Position numbers and translations under genes: made by a program
NCBI RefSeq assembly: GCF_040954835.1
Contig: NC_090712.1
Coordinates: forward strand, 2,551,284 to 2,615,283
DNA length: 64,000 nt
Direction of reading: 5' to 3'
Origin: Lepisosteus oculatus
Taxonomy: Eukaryota > Chordata > Actinopteri > Semionotiformes > Lepisosteidae
Shown here: positions 35,448 through 48,003 of the stretch, piece by piece
Position numbering within the stretch: position 1 is the first letter of the stretch
How the letters are laid out: each line of letters begins with the position of its first letter
The notes under the pieces: generated by a model
Database searches by the model: none
What the model was told of the DNA's origin: nothing
What the model saw: only the letters and a program-made list of their open reading frames with translations

Positions 35448-38149
35448 ATTTGTGTTTTATCTTTGTTCTGATCTGATTTATCTCTTCTTTCTTCAACCGG
35501 TGTCTCTTGCAAAACCCCCATCATTAATGAAGGTTAAGTGCAACTGCTTAATGCTGATTTCATCCTATAACCTGGTCATATTGTAGCCATACTTTAAAAC
35601 AGGGTGTGTAACATACTCATTAAACTCACAAAACCTACATTTAATAATTCATGTGATTTTTCTAGGTTGTATTCCCTACAATTTGGCAAACTATTTACTT
35701 AAACCTTTACAATACATTTTCTGTTACTATAATATTTTAAATTATTTTCATATTTGGCATGTGATATTCTTCACATGTCTTTCTTTGACATTTATTCATC
35801 TCTGTTCAATGCCGGGTGTAACTCGATGCACTAATTTTCAAATTTTGAATTAAGAGGCCTTTAAGACAATCTCTGCCTTCCCACTTTTCCTTCATATCTC
35901 CTTTAAACACTTAGGCAATATTTTTCTTGACTTGGATATTTGTAATTTTAACCTTATATGTTTGCTGTACAACAATAGCACTTTTCTGTTGATAGAGAAC
36001 ATTACAATTTTCATGAAATCCCTTAATATTTAACCAGGGATTTTACCAAATGCATAAATATTTCTCTGACAGTCTCTTAACTTTTTCTGAAGTCCCTGTT
36101 TACATAATTAGGTATTTTGTAAAATCTGTGTTTCATGTTCCATCTCATATCTGTCTATGATATTTCCACCAGTTCTCAATTCCTTATTCCTGTTTTCTCA
36201 TTCCTCATTCTTTCAAAGAGGCCTTTTTAGGAACATAAACCCTAATTTAGGCTCAGCCCATTGTGACTTAAAGTTTGCTTCAAGGTTACCGTATCATAGT
36301 CACGTTTCCAGTGATTGTAACACATCTCATCTCTCTATTCTGTCCTGGTTATTTGTGAAGTTGTGGTCAGTAAGAACATCACCCTCAGCAGGTGCCTTAA
36401 CTAACTTGGTTAAAAAGCATTCATACTGTTTAAGCCATATCAATATCGGCTTCCAAATTTCCCCTGGGAACATCCCAGTCAATGTGTGTGAAGTTGACAT
36501 CTCCCCAATAATATTATTTCCCTCTTTCTGCATACATTCATATTATATATTTAAGTGCTGTCTTCCATGTCTCAATTAGTTAATCTCTAGCATACACAAC
36601 TGTATTATTCAGCCTTCAGACCAATTGTAAAACTGGTTAGCTTATTTAGAAAACTGCACTGCAAAAATATGAGGCATAGGGATGTGGTCTCAAAGCCTGT
36701 TTGGACTACAACCTAAAAGAATTACATGAAGTACTAAATGTGAAGAATAAGTATTTCACACAGGCTGTTATAAACTAGAGTATGTCAAAAATATGACCTG
36801 CTTATAGGATGAACTCTATCAGTCTTGAATAATATTAGCATTATTACCATGCATCTAATTTATGTATGACTGTATTTTTCCAGTTCTACTTAACTTTCAT
36901 TAAGTATGTGAGTTACTCAGCCAGAATCTGTTCCCCATTGAGCCCCCATAAAAACATATGGGGAAGTATCATGCAACATTTTTCAAAATTCTGCTACTTG
37001 TTCTTTAAGGCACACATACTGATGTAGAGACAGTGTTGTTCAAGCATTTGTGTCCTAGTATGTGGAATTAATGCTATTTATTTTGCTTTGAGCAGTACAC
37101 TGTCAATTTACAGGGTTCCCACCTTGTAGAAAGCAGCTGTTAGTGTAAGCCTGCCTGACATATTAGAAACACAAGTACAACTATCACCTGTATTTTGACA
37201 GATTAATGATGATACAAAACGACAAAGGAACAAGAAACAGAAACAAGATTTGTGCGTTTAAACCGACCCTGTCATGAGTCATACTTCGTGTGTAGGCATT
37301 TCTCATGCACATCCACCTTGAAATTAAGGAACTGACCTTAACACCTCCATAATGATTCAATCCAGTGCCTTTTTATGGGATAAATATCCAGGTGCGTGGT
37401 GTGATTAATGGATTCTGAATGAGGAAATTGCCTTTCCTGACGAACACAAGTAAAATAAGTTCTGGAACTAATCGAAACAAAATCTAAGCAGAAAAACATT
37501 CGCTGATGTGAAACCTGCATAGAAATAAGCCTTGATCACCGAAGAGCAACGTTACAGAAAGGCTACATTTGAAAGTTCACATTGAATACCACTTCTTCTA
37601 GTCTTTTCTAATTCTTATGATCCCATCCGAATATGACGCCGTAGTCTGGAGGACAGATATCACTCAGTTGAGTGCTGAATTTCTTCATGGTGCAGGGTTA
37701 ATTATAATGCTATAACCAGTACCAATTTACAGCTCGTCTAAATGAGCTAACGTCAAAATGTCACATATTCCCCAGTCTCATGATTATGTTGTAAAAAGTG
37801 CAATATGTCATAATCGCAAGCAGTCTGGAACCTACAGGATTTCATTTTCCAGGTTTACACAACCCTTAAAAATCATTTTAAAAATCTGGTAATCAAAATA
37901 GTGAAATGCCAATATGAAGTCAGTTATATATATATATAAGGTACTGGTAATTTTTTTTGTTTTGGCCCAGTCTCACACCTTTCTCAATAAACCTGTATTC
38001 CATGGATCAGTGACATTTGTTCCAGATACCAACAGGGCCCATGAGCAACACGTTCCTATGGATAATGGCTGCACAAAGCAGCCTGTTTTCACAATGCAGT
38101 TTTCCACAGTAAGCCAAGCAGCTATACAAGTGGCCTTTGGACATTTGAA
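35448..38149. other. Intergenic DNA, nothing recognised
   Basis: AT-rich. The 140-codon frame at 36157-36579 (plus) shows no domain. A short TA run is near 37926-37938. Confidence 0.45.
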
Positions 38150-38291
38150 CTAATTCATCCAGCTGGGCATTTTAGTGGAATGATATGGTACAATTGTTGC
38201 TCTTGGGTATAACAGCAGTGTCTCACCTGGGATTTGAACCCACAACCTTTCAGCTACAGGTTCGGAACCATGAGCAGTGCTCCACACTCCC
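38150..38291 (-). repeat. tRNA-derived SINE, truncated
   Basis: Minus strand: a head with GAGCACTGCTCATGG and a box B-like GGTTGTGGGTTCAAATCCC, followed by GACACTGCTG and a tail ending AATGCCCAGCTGGAT. The phrase order matches common fish tRNA SINEs. It lacks the usual 3' end. Confidence 0.65.
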
Positions 38292-39224
38292 ATCCTAAGC
38301 CTAGTCCTTCAAGAAATAGTTATACACTTGTGCATAGGAGCACATTATCTAAAAACAAAACACTGTATCAGAAGAATTAAATAAATAGCAGCTGTTTACT
38401 GTATCATTTAACAAACACTGAAGCCGTATGTGCTGCAGAGTTTAAAGCATTGTAAAGACATTATCCATGCTAATGCTTTCAGAGCATCATTAGATTCCAA
38501 AGCTGATGCCAAGACCCAAGAGAAGACGTGGAATTATAATGGGAGCAAAAGCCCGGCATGCATATCTCCTGAGACTACAGGTCATCAGAGTCAATGAAAT
38601 TATATAATTTCTTCTGGGATGCTAATAAAATTGTATTTTGCATTTCCTTCAATACTAACAAGATAAATAGGGCATTTAAGAGGTATTATTAAATTCTTAA
38701 AGGATTCGCTGGCCGTCTAGAGCTTGTTAACATCTTTGGCCACATCTGTTGAGATGTGTCAGGATGAAAAAACTATATTATAAAAGAGAGACGCTGCCCC
38801 AAACAGGCTAGATTCCTGAACCACATGACATCCTGCGACATCCTTTATAAATGCGTGCTTTGACCTTCAAACATTGGAGTAAGATGGAAGAGTCTTGAGA
38901 AACTTTCAATACGAGGAGTTCCTGTCGATACAAGGAGTTCGATTTCGTCCCAAATATAAAAATATTATGAAGAGTTTTGAAACATATGAGGACTTATGAG
39001 GAAAGGGAAGGTCTTGTCTAGCTTACTAGAATTGGACAGGAATTTGGCAAATGATATTTTAAATTAGTAAATGCAAAGCAATCCACATAGAAACATGCAT
39101 TCTACATATCACATGGATGATTCTGAGTAACAGAAATCTATGGATGAGGGGGTCTGGATAATGTTAAAGCCATATCAATACCATAATGGATAATATTCAT
39201 CTATCACCTCATTAAGAGGATGTC
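38292..39224. other. Intergenic DNA, nothing recognised
   Basis: No coding signal or recognised repeat. Confidence 0.45.
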
Positions 39225-39487
39225 CGTCCATCCATCCCTTTTCTAACTACGTTATCCAATACAGGGATCACAAAGGATTCAGTCCATCATGGGGTGCACA
39301 GTCACACTCACACCAGGGCCAATTTTCCCAGAAGGCAATTACCCTACCGGTATTTGGATTGTGGGAGGAAACCACTGCACCTGCAGGAAACCCACATGAA
39401 CATACAAACTCCACGCACACAGCACTCCGGGAATTGCACCCAGGGCCCTAGCATTGCAAAGCTATCTACAGCGCCACTGAGCCATCC
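39225..39487 (-). repeat. tRNA-headed SINE with L2-like tail
   Basis: Minus strand from about 39487: GGCTCAGTGGCGCTGTAGAT (box A region), GGGTGCAATTCCCGG (degenerate box B), GTGGAGTTTGTATGTTCATG, GTTTCCTCCCACAATCC, then CACCCCATGATGGACTGAAT and a 3' end GTTAGAAAAGGGATGGATGG. This is the abundant fish tRNA/L2 SINE layout, here almost full length. Confidence 0.75.
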
Positions 39488-40384
39488 GTGAAGAGAATGG
39501 GGTCGAAGCAATAGGAAAGCAAAACTTTGAATTTAAAAACAGTGAAAGTTATGATCATGCTTTACAGTACACCAGTGAGGCCTTAATTAGAATAGTGTGT
39601 TCAGATTTGGTCACCAGACTGTTAAAAAAACAGTCTGTTTAGAGCATCAGAAGAAGTTTAAAGAAAAACAGCAAAAATTATTCCAAGTCTCAGTGGACTT
39701 TCATATACATTTAAATCTTTTCACTGATCATGGAAGATTTAAATTAGATTGAAAGAGACTATTTCACACTCAGTAGAGAAGAGGCATACGGGCCAGGTGG
39801 TTAGTGTCAAGGTCTGATGTCCTTCAAGAAACAGTTAGATGAAGTTCTAGATTCACGTGGTCACTAAACTACCCAATAAGCAAACCAAATAAAAGGCCTT
39901 CTTCTTGTCTGCAGTCTCTGCAATGTTGCAAGCAACAGTCATTCCATTTCCACCTGAGGCAATGGTGGATATTTCAGTTTGTAGATGTTGCTGTATTCTT
40001 TGTATTTTAGGTACCCACAAAAGTCCAACTATGTCCAAAGCATCTGATGAATTTTCTGAAAGCACTTGTCCATTGAAACGTGACTTCAAAGACTTACTCA
40101 TGAGTGGGGAAGAAAGGCTCCTGGAATTTACTGCCCAGCAGTCTCAACTCTGCATTTACCAGTGCAGCTCTGTGAATATGATAAAGCAAATAATAGGATA
40201 AATGTTCTGTTGTGGATTCTGTAACAATAGCTCAGTGTTGTGTAAGAGTCACTTAGTATGAAGGTTCTTCGCCGCAGTAGATACTGATGCACAGGTCACT
40301 GTTTGTACTTTGTATAACTGCACCAATTAAAAGTAGCTGATAACATTGTTTTTTATTTTAATTGAATGAAAGGTCTTAACTGAC
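39488..40384. other. Intergenic DNA, nothing recognised
   Basis: The 98-codon frame at 39905-40201 has a Cys-rich stretch but no family signature, and I do not call a gene. Confidence 0.4.
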
Positions 40385-41690
40385 ATTTGGGAGGAATAAC
40401 AATAGACAAGCCAGTCTCATCGAGCTGATCCCAATCATTACCGACTTTTCACTATACACAGAAAATAACCCTTGCGCACACCTCTTCTTGCATTTTTGTC
40501 AGATTCATTCTATATGTGGACTGTGCTTCAGCCAACAAGCAGGAAAATAACAATAAGACAGAACAAAAGAAAACATATGCTACTTGTCTTACATTTGGCT
40601 CATACGTTATTCATCTCTACACGGTCCGTGCTCCTCAGAAGTTCAAGCCACAAGCCTTCTTCCTTCGTGTTCTTTAATTTAATCTTGAGCCGCTCCTCTG
40701 CACTTTCTTTTGTTTCTATTCTCTGGTATTCAGCTTGGCTTTGGTTATCTCCTTCCCAGCCCCTCCTGCCCTTGATGCCATCTCCTTGGGCCCTGGCCTG
40801 TAAGATGTCCTACCTGTGGCTCAGCCAGCAGGCGTCCTACAGTTTATACAATCCCTGGTGTCCCACTCTGGCCTCAGGCAGCCCCCTCTCAGCCCCTGCT
40901 GCTCAGGCCCAGGGTCTGTCCAGCGTCCTACCTCTGGCTCCTTCAACAGGCATCCCAGATGTTTTAATGGCTGCCTTCTCTTTTAATGTAAACTCTGTAC
41001 CGCCATGTTCCTTCTGTCTGTTTTGGGGATCGCTTGATTCTTTTGGGGTTTGAGTGACCCCCGGGTTTCTCCCTCGTGGCCCCTGCTCCTCTTGATACCA
41101 TCTCCCTCCAGCTCAACCGGCAGGCATCCGACAGCTTTCAACGTCCATCTTTTCTTTTTAATGTTTGCATTTCCTATTTTACTGCGCCTGGCTGTTCCTT
41201 CTGTCTCTTCTTCTCCATTGGTGGTTTTGGGGTCCACTAGTTTGGCTTTTGGGGGATCAAGCCTCCTCTGGGTAAAGCCAAAAATCTATGACACTTAAAT
41301 ATTCAATACACATTCACAAAGCACCTTGGATGACATTATTCCTCATGAAATGGAAGTTCTTAGCAGCAGTTCGTGAGGGATAACGACAGACAATCCCAAT
41401 CTCACCCAGTGGAATTATCGACTTATTATATAAATTCCTCTCTCACGTGGCGCTTCTCGCATTTTGGTGCATTCATCCCACCCCAACCACATTTCCACCT
41501 TTGCTACTGCCCCTTAATTAACTCCCCTCTCTGAATGGGGTGGAGGTGGGGGGGTTAGTCTCCTTGTCCTTTGGCCAGGATGCTACCTCTTAACCAAGTT
41601 GGTTAAGCCAAAACTTATTATACTTAATTACTCAATACATATTTCCAAAGAATCTGATTCTTGGATGTTTGGTTAGTACAGAACTCTCCA
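40385..41690. repeat. Diverged, internally duplicated pyrimidine-rich block
   Basis: Several segments recur. About 40385-40510 (GGAATAACAATAGACAAGCC ... CTTCTTGCATTTTTG) resembles 41368-41476 (GGATAACGACAGACAATCCC ... CTTCTCGCATTTTGG). About 40750-41055 resembles 41070-41250 (CCCCT.CTGCCCTTGATGCCATC; CTTTTAATGT; GTTCCTTCTGTCTG). 41268-41345 resembles 41597-41690. The 193-codon frame at 40472-41053 lies inside this block, is Ser/Leu/Pro-rich as CT-rich DNA gives by chance, and is not called a gene. The repeat class is unknown. Confidence 0.5.
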
Positions 41691-44274
41691 AAGCACTTCA
41701 CAAATAGGAAAAGACACTTTATCCATCCATATTTATTTTTTTTTCTTCTTGGTAAGCAGCACAGTTTAAGAAAATATGACTTTAATATTTGTCCCAGAAG
41801 CTGTGTGTTCTAAGTTGTTGGTGTTATCTTGTCCTGATTTGTCCTGGACTGAGAAGACCCAATAAACGTGCAAATAGGCACGTATAGTGTTGCCACAGCC
41901 TACATTTGCAGCACAGAAAACATGAAGTAATAATGGAATAAAAGGGAGTATTAAAAACAAACTGCTGAAGTGCCTGACAGATGTGCAAGGTGGAATTGTA
42001 TTATAGAAAAATAATAAGACCAAATAAGCGTTCTGAAATCTGACTTTTATTTCATTGTGGTCTACCTTGGGATTCTCACGAATATTGGAAGACTGCACAG
42101 CCTCGTTGACGGTACGAAGCTGAAACCCCCCTGTCCTTATTCCATTTCCATTGATCCAGCACGTTTATACCCGTGGACTCCTGATTTCTATTGCCTTGTG
42201 AAATCAAAGATAGATATAAATGCATAAACACATGTCGGTATACACAAAAATGATTATATTCAAGATAAACCCTCCAGTATCAAAACGCCGCAATACGAAT
42301 CTGCTATCAAAGGTTTTTGTTTTATTAAAGGTCATTGAAAGCTGTAGAAGCCAAAATACACACCGCAGATATGCCTGGAAAAATCCCTTGTTCTGAGTTA
42401 TTAAATCCTCATAAATATTCATGAAAATATACTCCAACGAAAGGTATTAATGCATCTAGGGCACGTAAAATAAAATACAGTTATATGGCACCAAAGACTT
42501 TTACGATGTTATCTTCACAGGCTACACCTTTGCTAAGAGTACAGGTAGAGGATATGATTTGCCTTGCATATTATGTGGAAGCAAACCTGCAGGTTGCAAA
42601 TACTAGCTTCTGCTTTGGGATTTCAAACGTTACAAGGAAACCAGATTAAATCACTTTCCAACTGCAATAAAACAGCCCCCCGAAAGTCCAACCCCTTCCT
42701 GGCAGGGACTCGGGGGATCTGAATTTTGAAGGTTACGGAAAGCATTTAGACATGGGCGATCACGTTCCAGGTTTTTTTTTTTATTTCAGATGACATTTTC
42801 TTGCCCTGTTGCCGTTTTCTTCTCGGCCTCTTGTTGGGTTTGGCTACGATTATCTGACAGAGGCATTTATTATTGGGCTTCCTATAACCAGCTGGAAAGC
42901 CTTAACGCAAATGCTGCATGTTCCGTACGGCTTGGTGTAATTAATCGGCAAGAACTGTATATAGACTGTATACATGATTCCACCTCAATCTGTCATGTGC
43001 TTACCTCTTTCAGTTTTGAATGCGCTATTTTTTTCTATATCCTGAAACCTAATTAACAGATTTCGTGCAGCCGGGTAACAGTATCAAATCATTATTGTCG
43101 GTTAAGAACGGAGTCGCTGGCGTGATGAATATCATCTTATTTGACGTTAATGAGACATCTTAATTTTCACATGTCACTGATATTTTCCGTTGCTTTTGAC
43201 TGACCATATTGGAAGAAGACTGTGCGCTGGGTTAACTAAACTTTAATTCACTTTGTGTCCTTCTCTAAAACCAACGTCTCAAGAGCGGAGGAGAGTGGCG
43301 GTCTGTGTGACTCTGGATTCAGAGAATCATTTTTCATGTCCGTTGCTAAAGGCCATCAGTAATGAAGTCAGATAAAGAAGAGAAGTTCTGAATTTCCAAT
43401 CGACGACACAGCCCAGCAAAAAGGAAACGAGCATTTTATATAATATAACCAGTGCAAATTTAGAACTAGAACAATGTAGTCCTTTAACATACCGGTATGC
43501 TTGCTTTCACACTTAATTATTCTAGACCAAGGGATTATACATTAACGATGCGTGCAAAATGTAGAATTAGTGATAGCTTACCCCTCGCCTTCCGTTTCAG
43601 TATTTTGCATTTGCAAAATTTGTATGTACAACGGTACCTATTATTTTTTCTCGGAGGTATTCCATGTATGGCTCCTTCATCCAACGTTTCACAAAACGTG
43701 CGTAGTTTTTTTTACCTGATTTATCTTAACAACATACTTTCACCAGCGTGTAAAGAACCGTTCTGTTGATTCCTGGGACTTTTTCTTAAGGTTAGACTTC
43801 ACAGAACTAACTCGCGTTAGTGCAAAAAACACTCCTCATTTTCCTTTCCAAACTGAGTCTACCACTTAAATTCCCTCAAGCATGTTTCGGCTATTTTTGA
43901 GCGAAAAACAAAATATTTCAGCATTTTACAATTAGCTTTGTGAGCCCCCTTGCTTGCAGCAAAATAAGAGAAAGTGTAAAACTTTAGTGTAGTGAAAACT
44001 AGAAACATTTTCGATTCCTCAAAGTCTTAATTTTTGAATAAATTGTAATGCTTTTAGATATTACATATTTACATATTTAGCACACAAATCTGTTCATTAT
44101 TTGAACATGGGGGAGACATTTATTATTGTCATATCACTGTTAGGGTTGTAAATATTAAAAAGTGCTTCCAAACTTATTTCTTGTCTTTCCTGAAATGCAC
44201 TTGATCTGACTGCCAAAATTTAAAAACAAGAGAACTATCGTCCTCAATCTATATGTTTGTTTTGGCTGACTTCA
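41691..44274. other. Intergenic DNA with a CpG-retaining non-coding stretch
   Basis: No gene supported. From about 42660 to 43460 CpG dinucleotides are much more frequent than in neighbouring DNA (for example CCGTACGG at 42921-42928, CGGCTTGG, CGTTGCTT). The open frames of 88 and 90 codons here match no known family. It could be an unmethylated regulatory element. Confidence 0.4.
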
Positions 44275-44780
44275 ATTACGTTGGGCAGTGTAGCATAGTG
44301 GGTCTTTGGACCCCTGACTGCCAGGTTGTGGTATCGAGTCCTGGTGCTGGTGTACCTTGAATGAGGCACCGTACCCCAGTTGTTCCTGGCCACCCAGCTG
44401 TTCGGGGGAGACCAACATTGCTAAGGAGAGGTCCCTGCAGTGGACTGGTGTTTGTCACCTGCTCTCAGTCATCGATGAGCTCTGGGACCAATGAGCTGCT
44501 GTGTCTGAGGTTCAGACATCACAGCCCCTCTCCCCCACACCACCATGACATTAGCAAGGCTTGGCGGTGAGAGCAGGGAGGTTGCTGGTTTAGACTCTCA
44601 ACCAGAGCTGTAGACGACCCATTATCAGATTTAATATGTGTCTGACTCACCACAGTTCATCCAACACGGTCGTGACAGTGATGACTTGTTTAATGAGCTC
44701 TGGAAAACAGGGACCAGATTTTCCCTCATGTCAGCAGTGTCAGAACCCTGCAGTGGTGGGACCTTTTGGTGAGTTAAAAC
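44275..44780 (+). repeat. tRNA-derived SINE, long body
   Basis: The head has the box A-like GTAGCATAGTGGGTC and the box B-like GGTTGTGGTATCGAGTCC. The body runs through CAGCTGTTCGGGGGAGACC and AGTCATCGATGAGCTCTGG. The overlapping 60- and 69-codon frames are incidental. Only one copy is in the window, so identification rests on the promoter boxes. Confidence 0.55.
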
Positions 44781-45637
44781 AAACAGCGTGGGATAGGAAA
44801 CACATAAATTGACTCATTACCTTTGTAATTCAGGATAATTATTTTCCTTAAACAGTGGTGGTATGGCATTACAAATACAGTTGCTATTAGTTGATACAGG
44901 CCAATATAAAACTTTTCACTCATGCTAATTTTAACAGTGTCTGCCATTCCTGACTGAAAGTTCTGGTTCTAACTGCAAGGCAATCCAGACCAGAACCAGT
45001 ATTCTTCTTCCACCCTAATCATGGGGTCTTCCTCCAGCTTTCCGACCCTAAAGTGACATTCGCCTTCCTCCCTAGATGGCAGCAAGGAGCTGAGAAACAC
45101 GTCAAATGTCAAGATGCTTTATTATTGCACATACGTCTTTTAATGAACACATTATTGCTCATTATTCCACATACGTCTTTTAAATGCAACGACATTTGGG
45201 TTGCTATAGAGTAAATTCTGCAATCTTTACACAGCAACTTGAAATTGTTCTCTTGTGATGAATATTCCAAGTCTACGTAGAGAGATTCAAAGGTAACAAT
45301 TAGATGATTCATCTTTATTACAACATACAAACACAAAAATCTTAAACAAGGTACAAACACATTCTGTACAGGGGAGGGTGAAGATCCATTTGGTGTGCAT
45401 AAATACCCCTTTTCTTTTTAAACGTTTCACGGCAATAAAACATGACAATATTCCACTTACTAAATTGTTCAAAACACATGTCTTTACAGATTGATTCTTT
45501 TTAAGGGTGACAAAGAACAGGAATGTTTAATCCTGGTCATGAAGGTCCATATTGATTTTTTGTTCCAACCAAGCTCTCAGTTACACAATTGATATCATAA
45601 TGGCATTCATTTGAGCTATTTGACTGGTTTCAGACTG
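44781..45637. other. Intergenic DNA, nothing recognised
   Basis: A local direct repeat, CACATACGTCTTTTAA at about 45128 and 45168, is the only structure noticed. From about 45520 the sequence resembles a dispersed fish repeat (GTTCCAACCAAGCTCTCAG). Confidence 0.4.
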
Positions 45638-45675
45638 GTTCCAACATGATATGCTTCTGCATATCATGTTGGAAC
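45638..45675. repeat. Perfect 17-bp hairpin
   Basis: GTTCCAACATGATATGC, loop TTCT, then the exact complement GCATATCATGTTGGAAC. Confidence 0.95.
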
Positions 45676-45701
45676 TGCTTTTTAACTATTCATATGTAGA
45701 A

Positions 45702-45723
45702 TATGGATTCATATGAATCCATA
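45702..45723. repeat. Perfect 22-bp palindrome
   Basis: The 22 bases at 45702-45723 read identically on both strands, centred on ATTCATATGAAT. Related CATATG-containing pieces recur at 45691-45697 and 45730-45756. Confidence 0.95.
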
Positions 45724-46860
45724 CTATTCATATGGATTTCATATGTAGCAGTACTAATTGATTGCATGAGTATAACACATGGCTATGGTCCAATCGAGCA
45801 ATTTGTTAGTTCAACATAGTCTTCAGTTAAGTAATTAAGCTTGGCAGGGACCAGCAGGAGAGTGTGCCTTCAGGATAGGGCTTAAGACCTTCCCTCTCTC
45901 TCCCTCCTCTTTCAAGGACTGAAGCAGGGTTGTCCTCAATAGCACTGATGACTTTAAATTCTCATGTGCAACAGTGTGCTCATGTGGATTAGCTTGGCAA
46001 TTCTATCCATCTAGCAACTGCATACTGCATGTGGTACGTTATATAATTACTTCATGCGTTTTAAGCTTGCATTCCGTCTTATCGAAAACAAGGTTTTCCA
46101 TCTCTACTGTGTCAGTGCCTTGATTCATTGATACATAAACAAGTCTTGCAAGAAAATAATTATCTAGTCTATTGTTGGCAAAGAAATAAATATGGCCAAT
46201 TAAAATTTGTATTAGGAAGCGATACAGTAATTACTACAAGTACAACAATGCAGATAAACTGTATTTGTACTACATGTATGTGCTTTTGAATCTAACAACC
46301 CTAATAATAAGTTTACCATGGCAATGTCTGCCAAAGTTGCTTTAGACAAAAACATGTGACACATTATTTAACTGAAAAGTGAGTGAATGCTGAGGATGTG
46401 AATAATACTGAGGCAAATAATAGTTCATATACTAAGGAACACTTTCCACTTCCGAACTAGCTGTAAGTTAAATCACTAGTTTATCACTGTATTTGCTCTG
46501 ACAATCCTCACAGGACATTTATTGACCAGTAAGTTGCGCTTTGTTTAATTGGGAAGTCATTGTCGAGAAGGGATATTTCGAATGATGTTGATGCTTTCTC
46601 ACGAGATCGATATCCCTTATTGCATGGTTTGTAAAGCTGTGGTGTTTTTGGATTCCACAGTTAAGCGGGTTTCTTATGAAAGTCTCTAGAAACGCCGCAA
46701 AACTATGAAATATTGCAAGCAAAGTCAAACATATATCATCTCCAATTACGCTTCTCAGACAGACAAACCCATCCCTGCATGAAATTACTTCCCTGTGTTG
46801 TCTACATACTGTAGGAGGAATATTCGGCTCGGCTGACGCCCGTCCGCGCTGTTGATTTTT
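45724..46860. other. Intergenic DNA upstream of anapc1
   Basis: No gene recognised. A 127-codon minus-strand frame (46519-46902) begins within the anapc1 promoter and could belong to a divergent transcript, but it has no domain. Confidence 0.4.
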
Positions 46861-46870
46861 CTGTGCCTTC

Positions 46871-46921
46871 TGATTGGTCAGAGCGATATGGCGGAGGCTC
46901 ACGGGATATCAAGATGGCCGC
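46871..46921 (+). promoter_or_regulatory. anapc1: anapc1 core promoter (CCAAT and YY1-type site)
   Basis: An inverted CCAAT box (ATTGG, 46873-46877) is followed 35 bp later by AAGATGGCCGC (46911-46921), the YY1-type element that marks the start site of many TATA-less housekeeping genes. CpGs cluster around it. Confidence 0.65.
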
Positions 46922-47094
46922 GTCCATTTGAATCCCTGTGTTGTTATTCTTAGTTTTTTACGTCTGGTCTTTTTTCCCCACGGAATTCAGTGTTTGTTTT
47001 GTTTCAGTTTGTCAAAAACTGTCATCCTCTTATATTGAACGTAAATACATCAAGGGACTCCGAGATCCGGCGGTAGACGATTCGTTACTAACAG
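46905..47094 (+). other. anapc1: anapc1 exon 1 (5' untranslated)
   Basis: The inferred first exon runs from the YY1-type site to the donor TAACAG|GTTTGT. The start is estimated. If transcription begins at or before 46914 it carries a tiny uORF (ATG GCC GCG TCC ATT TGA, 46915-46932). Confidence 0.6.
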
Positions 47095-48003
47095 GTTTGT
47101 CCGTATCCCTTGTTTATTTCCTGGCACAGTTTAATAGCTATCCAACGTTCAGCTGTTTCCGAGAATGACGTTTTGCCCTCAACATTAAGGCAAAGTGCGT
47201 GCTTTTCTTGTTTTGCTTAAACTAGTCTTGCTTAATTAACACTGCTTAGATTGTGAATCTAGATGAAATGTTGACTAGTAACGTGCTACGACATGCCCAC
47301 GTGTTCCCGTGTTCTAAAATATTGCTGCTGTCACTTATCCGTAGCCCTCGTTTATTATCTTTCTTCCACTATCTGGCTCCTAAAATATGTAGTCTGGGAA
47401 GTTGCTGGAATAGTAGGATGGAACAACACATGCATCCAGCCGCTGTTACTGCGGGTCACTTCTACATCACTGCGCTGACCATGTTGTTGTTGATATCATT
47501 GTTTATGCCTTTCACAATTTTGAGCAGTGCGCTATACTCAGAGTGCTTCACTCTTTTTTAATTAAGAAATCGGACAACAAACTCCTAGAAATCGCTCGTT
47601 TGCTTTAACCAAATGTAGAAAGCATTGATTGTTTTTCTGGAAAGCTCTTCCAAGATAGACATGACCTCAGTAAGTTCATCCCTACCCCAGGTTCTCTCTG
47701 ACGGAAAGGAGGAGTTGCTTTTTCTTGTCAGCTGTTTAAAGTGCAGAGTGTTTTCTCACTTTGTAAAACCTAACTCTTAAACAGAACAGTATGGGCCACA
47801 AACATGAACAAACACCTACAAATAAAACGCTATAAGCAAATTACATCTTTTGTCAGATTATGTTGTTTTTGCTTTCTGCTCATTTTCCAGTTCCTGCAGC
47901 TTTTTTGGGGTAATTTTCTTTCAGATATGTTTTATATCCTGGGGGGTGGGGGAAACGGCTGGCTTTTATCCAGATCATGTTTACCTGTTGGCTTCCCCTG
48001 CAG

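Noticed and set aside
36157..36579. 140-codon plus-strand frame
   Set aside because: No start context, domain or splice support, in AT-rich intergenic DNA.
40472..41053. 193-codon plus-strand open frame, the longest in the window
   Set aside because: It lies in an internally duplicated CT-rich block. Its Ser/Leu/Pro composition follows from the base composition and there is no domain or splice evidence.
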